This document shows, in pieces, positions 29,770-30,308 of a stretch of 30,308 bases of DNA. The stretch is from the NCBI GenBank assembly GCA_003221825.1, contig QHUE01000069.1, positions 1-30,308 on the forward strand, written 5' to 3'. The stretch's first letter is position 1. Each line of letters starts with the position of its first letter. Origin of the DNA: Gemmatimonadota bacterium. Its GTDB lineage: Bacteria > Gemmatimonadota > Gemmatimonadetes > Gemmatimonadales > GWC2-71-9. The notes beneath the pieces are model-generated. The model was not told the origin of the DNA and searched no databases. It worked only from the letters and a program-made list of their open reading frames with translations. The translations under genes and the position numbers were made by a program.

Positions 29770-30308
29770 GGACCTCGAAGCCCTCCAGAAGCGCCTGCAA
29801 CAAGCGCTTGGTCCGGAATTTACCGTTGGCCCACTGCTGGGTCAGGGGGGCTTTGCCGCGGTGTTCCGCGCCCGCGACAACTCCTTGAACCGCGACGTCG
29901 CGGTGAAGGTCCTCGACGTCGAGCTCGCGCCGTCTCCGAACGTCGCGGAGCGCTTCCTGCGCGAAGCGCAGACCGTGGCGCGCCTCGAGCATCCGCATAT
30001 CGTGCCGATTTACAAGGTCGGCCGGCAGGCAGAGGTCTTCTACATCATCATGCGGTGCATCGACGGCCCGTCGCTGGGCGACCTCCTGGAGCGGCATCAG
30101 AAGCTGTCGATCGGCGATGCCGCGCGCATCGCGCGCCAGGTCGCCGACGCGCTCGCGTACGCCCACAGCCACGACATCGTGCACCGCGACGTCAAGCCGG
30201 ACAACGTCCTGCTCGACAAGAGCGGCCACGTGCTGGTGACCGATTTCGGCATCGCCAAAGCCGCCCACGCCGCGCACGAAGCGAAGCCCGGGACTGCACA
30301 ACTCACCA
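29768..30308 (+). CDS. Serine/threonine protein kinase, Pkn/PknB type (3' end outside the window)
   Basis: Hanks-type kinase; the first 180 residues are visible. The Gly-rich loop GQGGFAAVF (25-33), ATP-anchoring K47 in VAVKVLD, helix-C Glu in FLREAQTVARLEHPHIV, catalytic HRDVKPDNVLL (139-149, base D141) and metal-binding DFG (159-161) are all intact, so an active kinase is expected. The reading continues past the window edge; PknB-type proteins often go on to a membrane segment and repeats. Its ATG (29768-29770) shares two bases with the ATG of mtgA on the opposite strand. There is no Shine-Dalgarno; a TAGCTT hexamer lies 11 bases upstream. Confidence 0.92.
   Translation, partial: MDLEALQKRLQQALGPEFTVGPLLGQGGFAAVFRARDNSLNRDVAVKVLDVELAPSPNVAERFLREAQTVARLEHPHIVPIYKVGRQAEVFYIIMRCIDGPSLGDLLERHQKLSIGDAARIARQVADALAYAHSHDIVHRDVKPDNVLLDKSGHVLVTDFGIAKAAHAAHEAKPGTAQLT

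Noticed and set aside
1..30308. CRISPR array, insertion sequence, prophage, tRNA or rRNA genes
   Set aside because: No direct-repeat/spacer pattern, transposase, integrase or cloverleaf-like sequence was found; the only repeats are the octamers.

Overview
The window is about 30 kb of high-GC bacterial DNA carrying the chromosomal replication-origin neighbourhood: mnmE, yidC, yidD, rnpA and rpmH on the minus strand, and dnaA and dnaN on the plus strand, with a candidate oriC between dnaA and dnaN. The style of the accessory genes suggests Gemmatimonadota or a close relative. These include a VPS10/sortilin-type propeller, an ECF sigma/anti-sigma/HEAT-repeat operon, a rhomboid with a C-terminal extension, many TPR/SPOR/TonB-type envelope proteins and a Pkn-type kinase. 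The phylum call is an inference from gene content, not from a marker search.

Layout. 1-5340: a phosphoesterase lipoprotein, a truncated VPS10-like propeller, a LolA-like periplasmic protein that runs into it across what looks like a deletion, and upp. 5351-9149: an autoregulated-looking ECF sigma operon (sigma, membrane anti-sigma, two secreted HEAT-repeat proteins). 9162-10317: a YdcF-type protein and a Nudix ADP-ribose pyrophosphatase. 10530-22148: a long, tightly packed plus-strand series with many 4-bp start/stop overlaps: a second ECF sigma and its ZAS anti-sigma, holA, a TPR/SPOR protein, mutS (broken), a TonB-domain lipoprotein, a cystathionine beta-synthase, ddl, a rhomboid protease, a DUF2268-like zinc protease, a small conserved-looking ORF, a PTPS/QueD protein and pterin carbinolamine dehydratase. 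22254-26020: the minus-strand mnmE-yidC-yidD-rnpA-rpmH cluster. 26150-28902: dnaA, the oriC candidate and dnaN. 28948-30308: a monofunctional peptidoglycan transglycosylase and the start of a Ser/Thr kinase, whose divergent start codons overlap.

The most unusual signal is a family of 8-bp-period tandem repeats of the form G-R-T-B-G-R-V-M. It occurs at four loci (12847-12924, 22561-22592, 25079-25195, 29595-29627), each with a different octamer. All four lie in frame inside genes, at poorly conserved loops, linkers or a signal peptide, and three form inverted arms in the same forward-then-reverse order. In the SPOR gene the two arms encode most of the signal peptide.

Other points to check are two junctions that look like deletions (mutS and LolA/VPS10), an rnpA whose conserved N-terminus lies upstream of its first ATG behind an ACG codon with a good ribosome binding site, an mnmE with an apparent CTG start, a DnaA-trio-like element in the dnaA-dnaN gap, and back-to-back rpmH/dnaA promoters with a DnaA box. 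No tRNA, rRNA, CRISPR array or insertion sequence was recognised. No gene-free gap exceeds 300 bases; the first 70 bases hold nothing I can identify.
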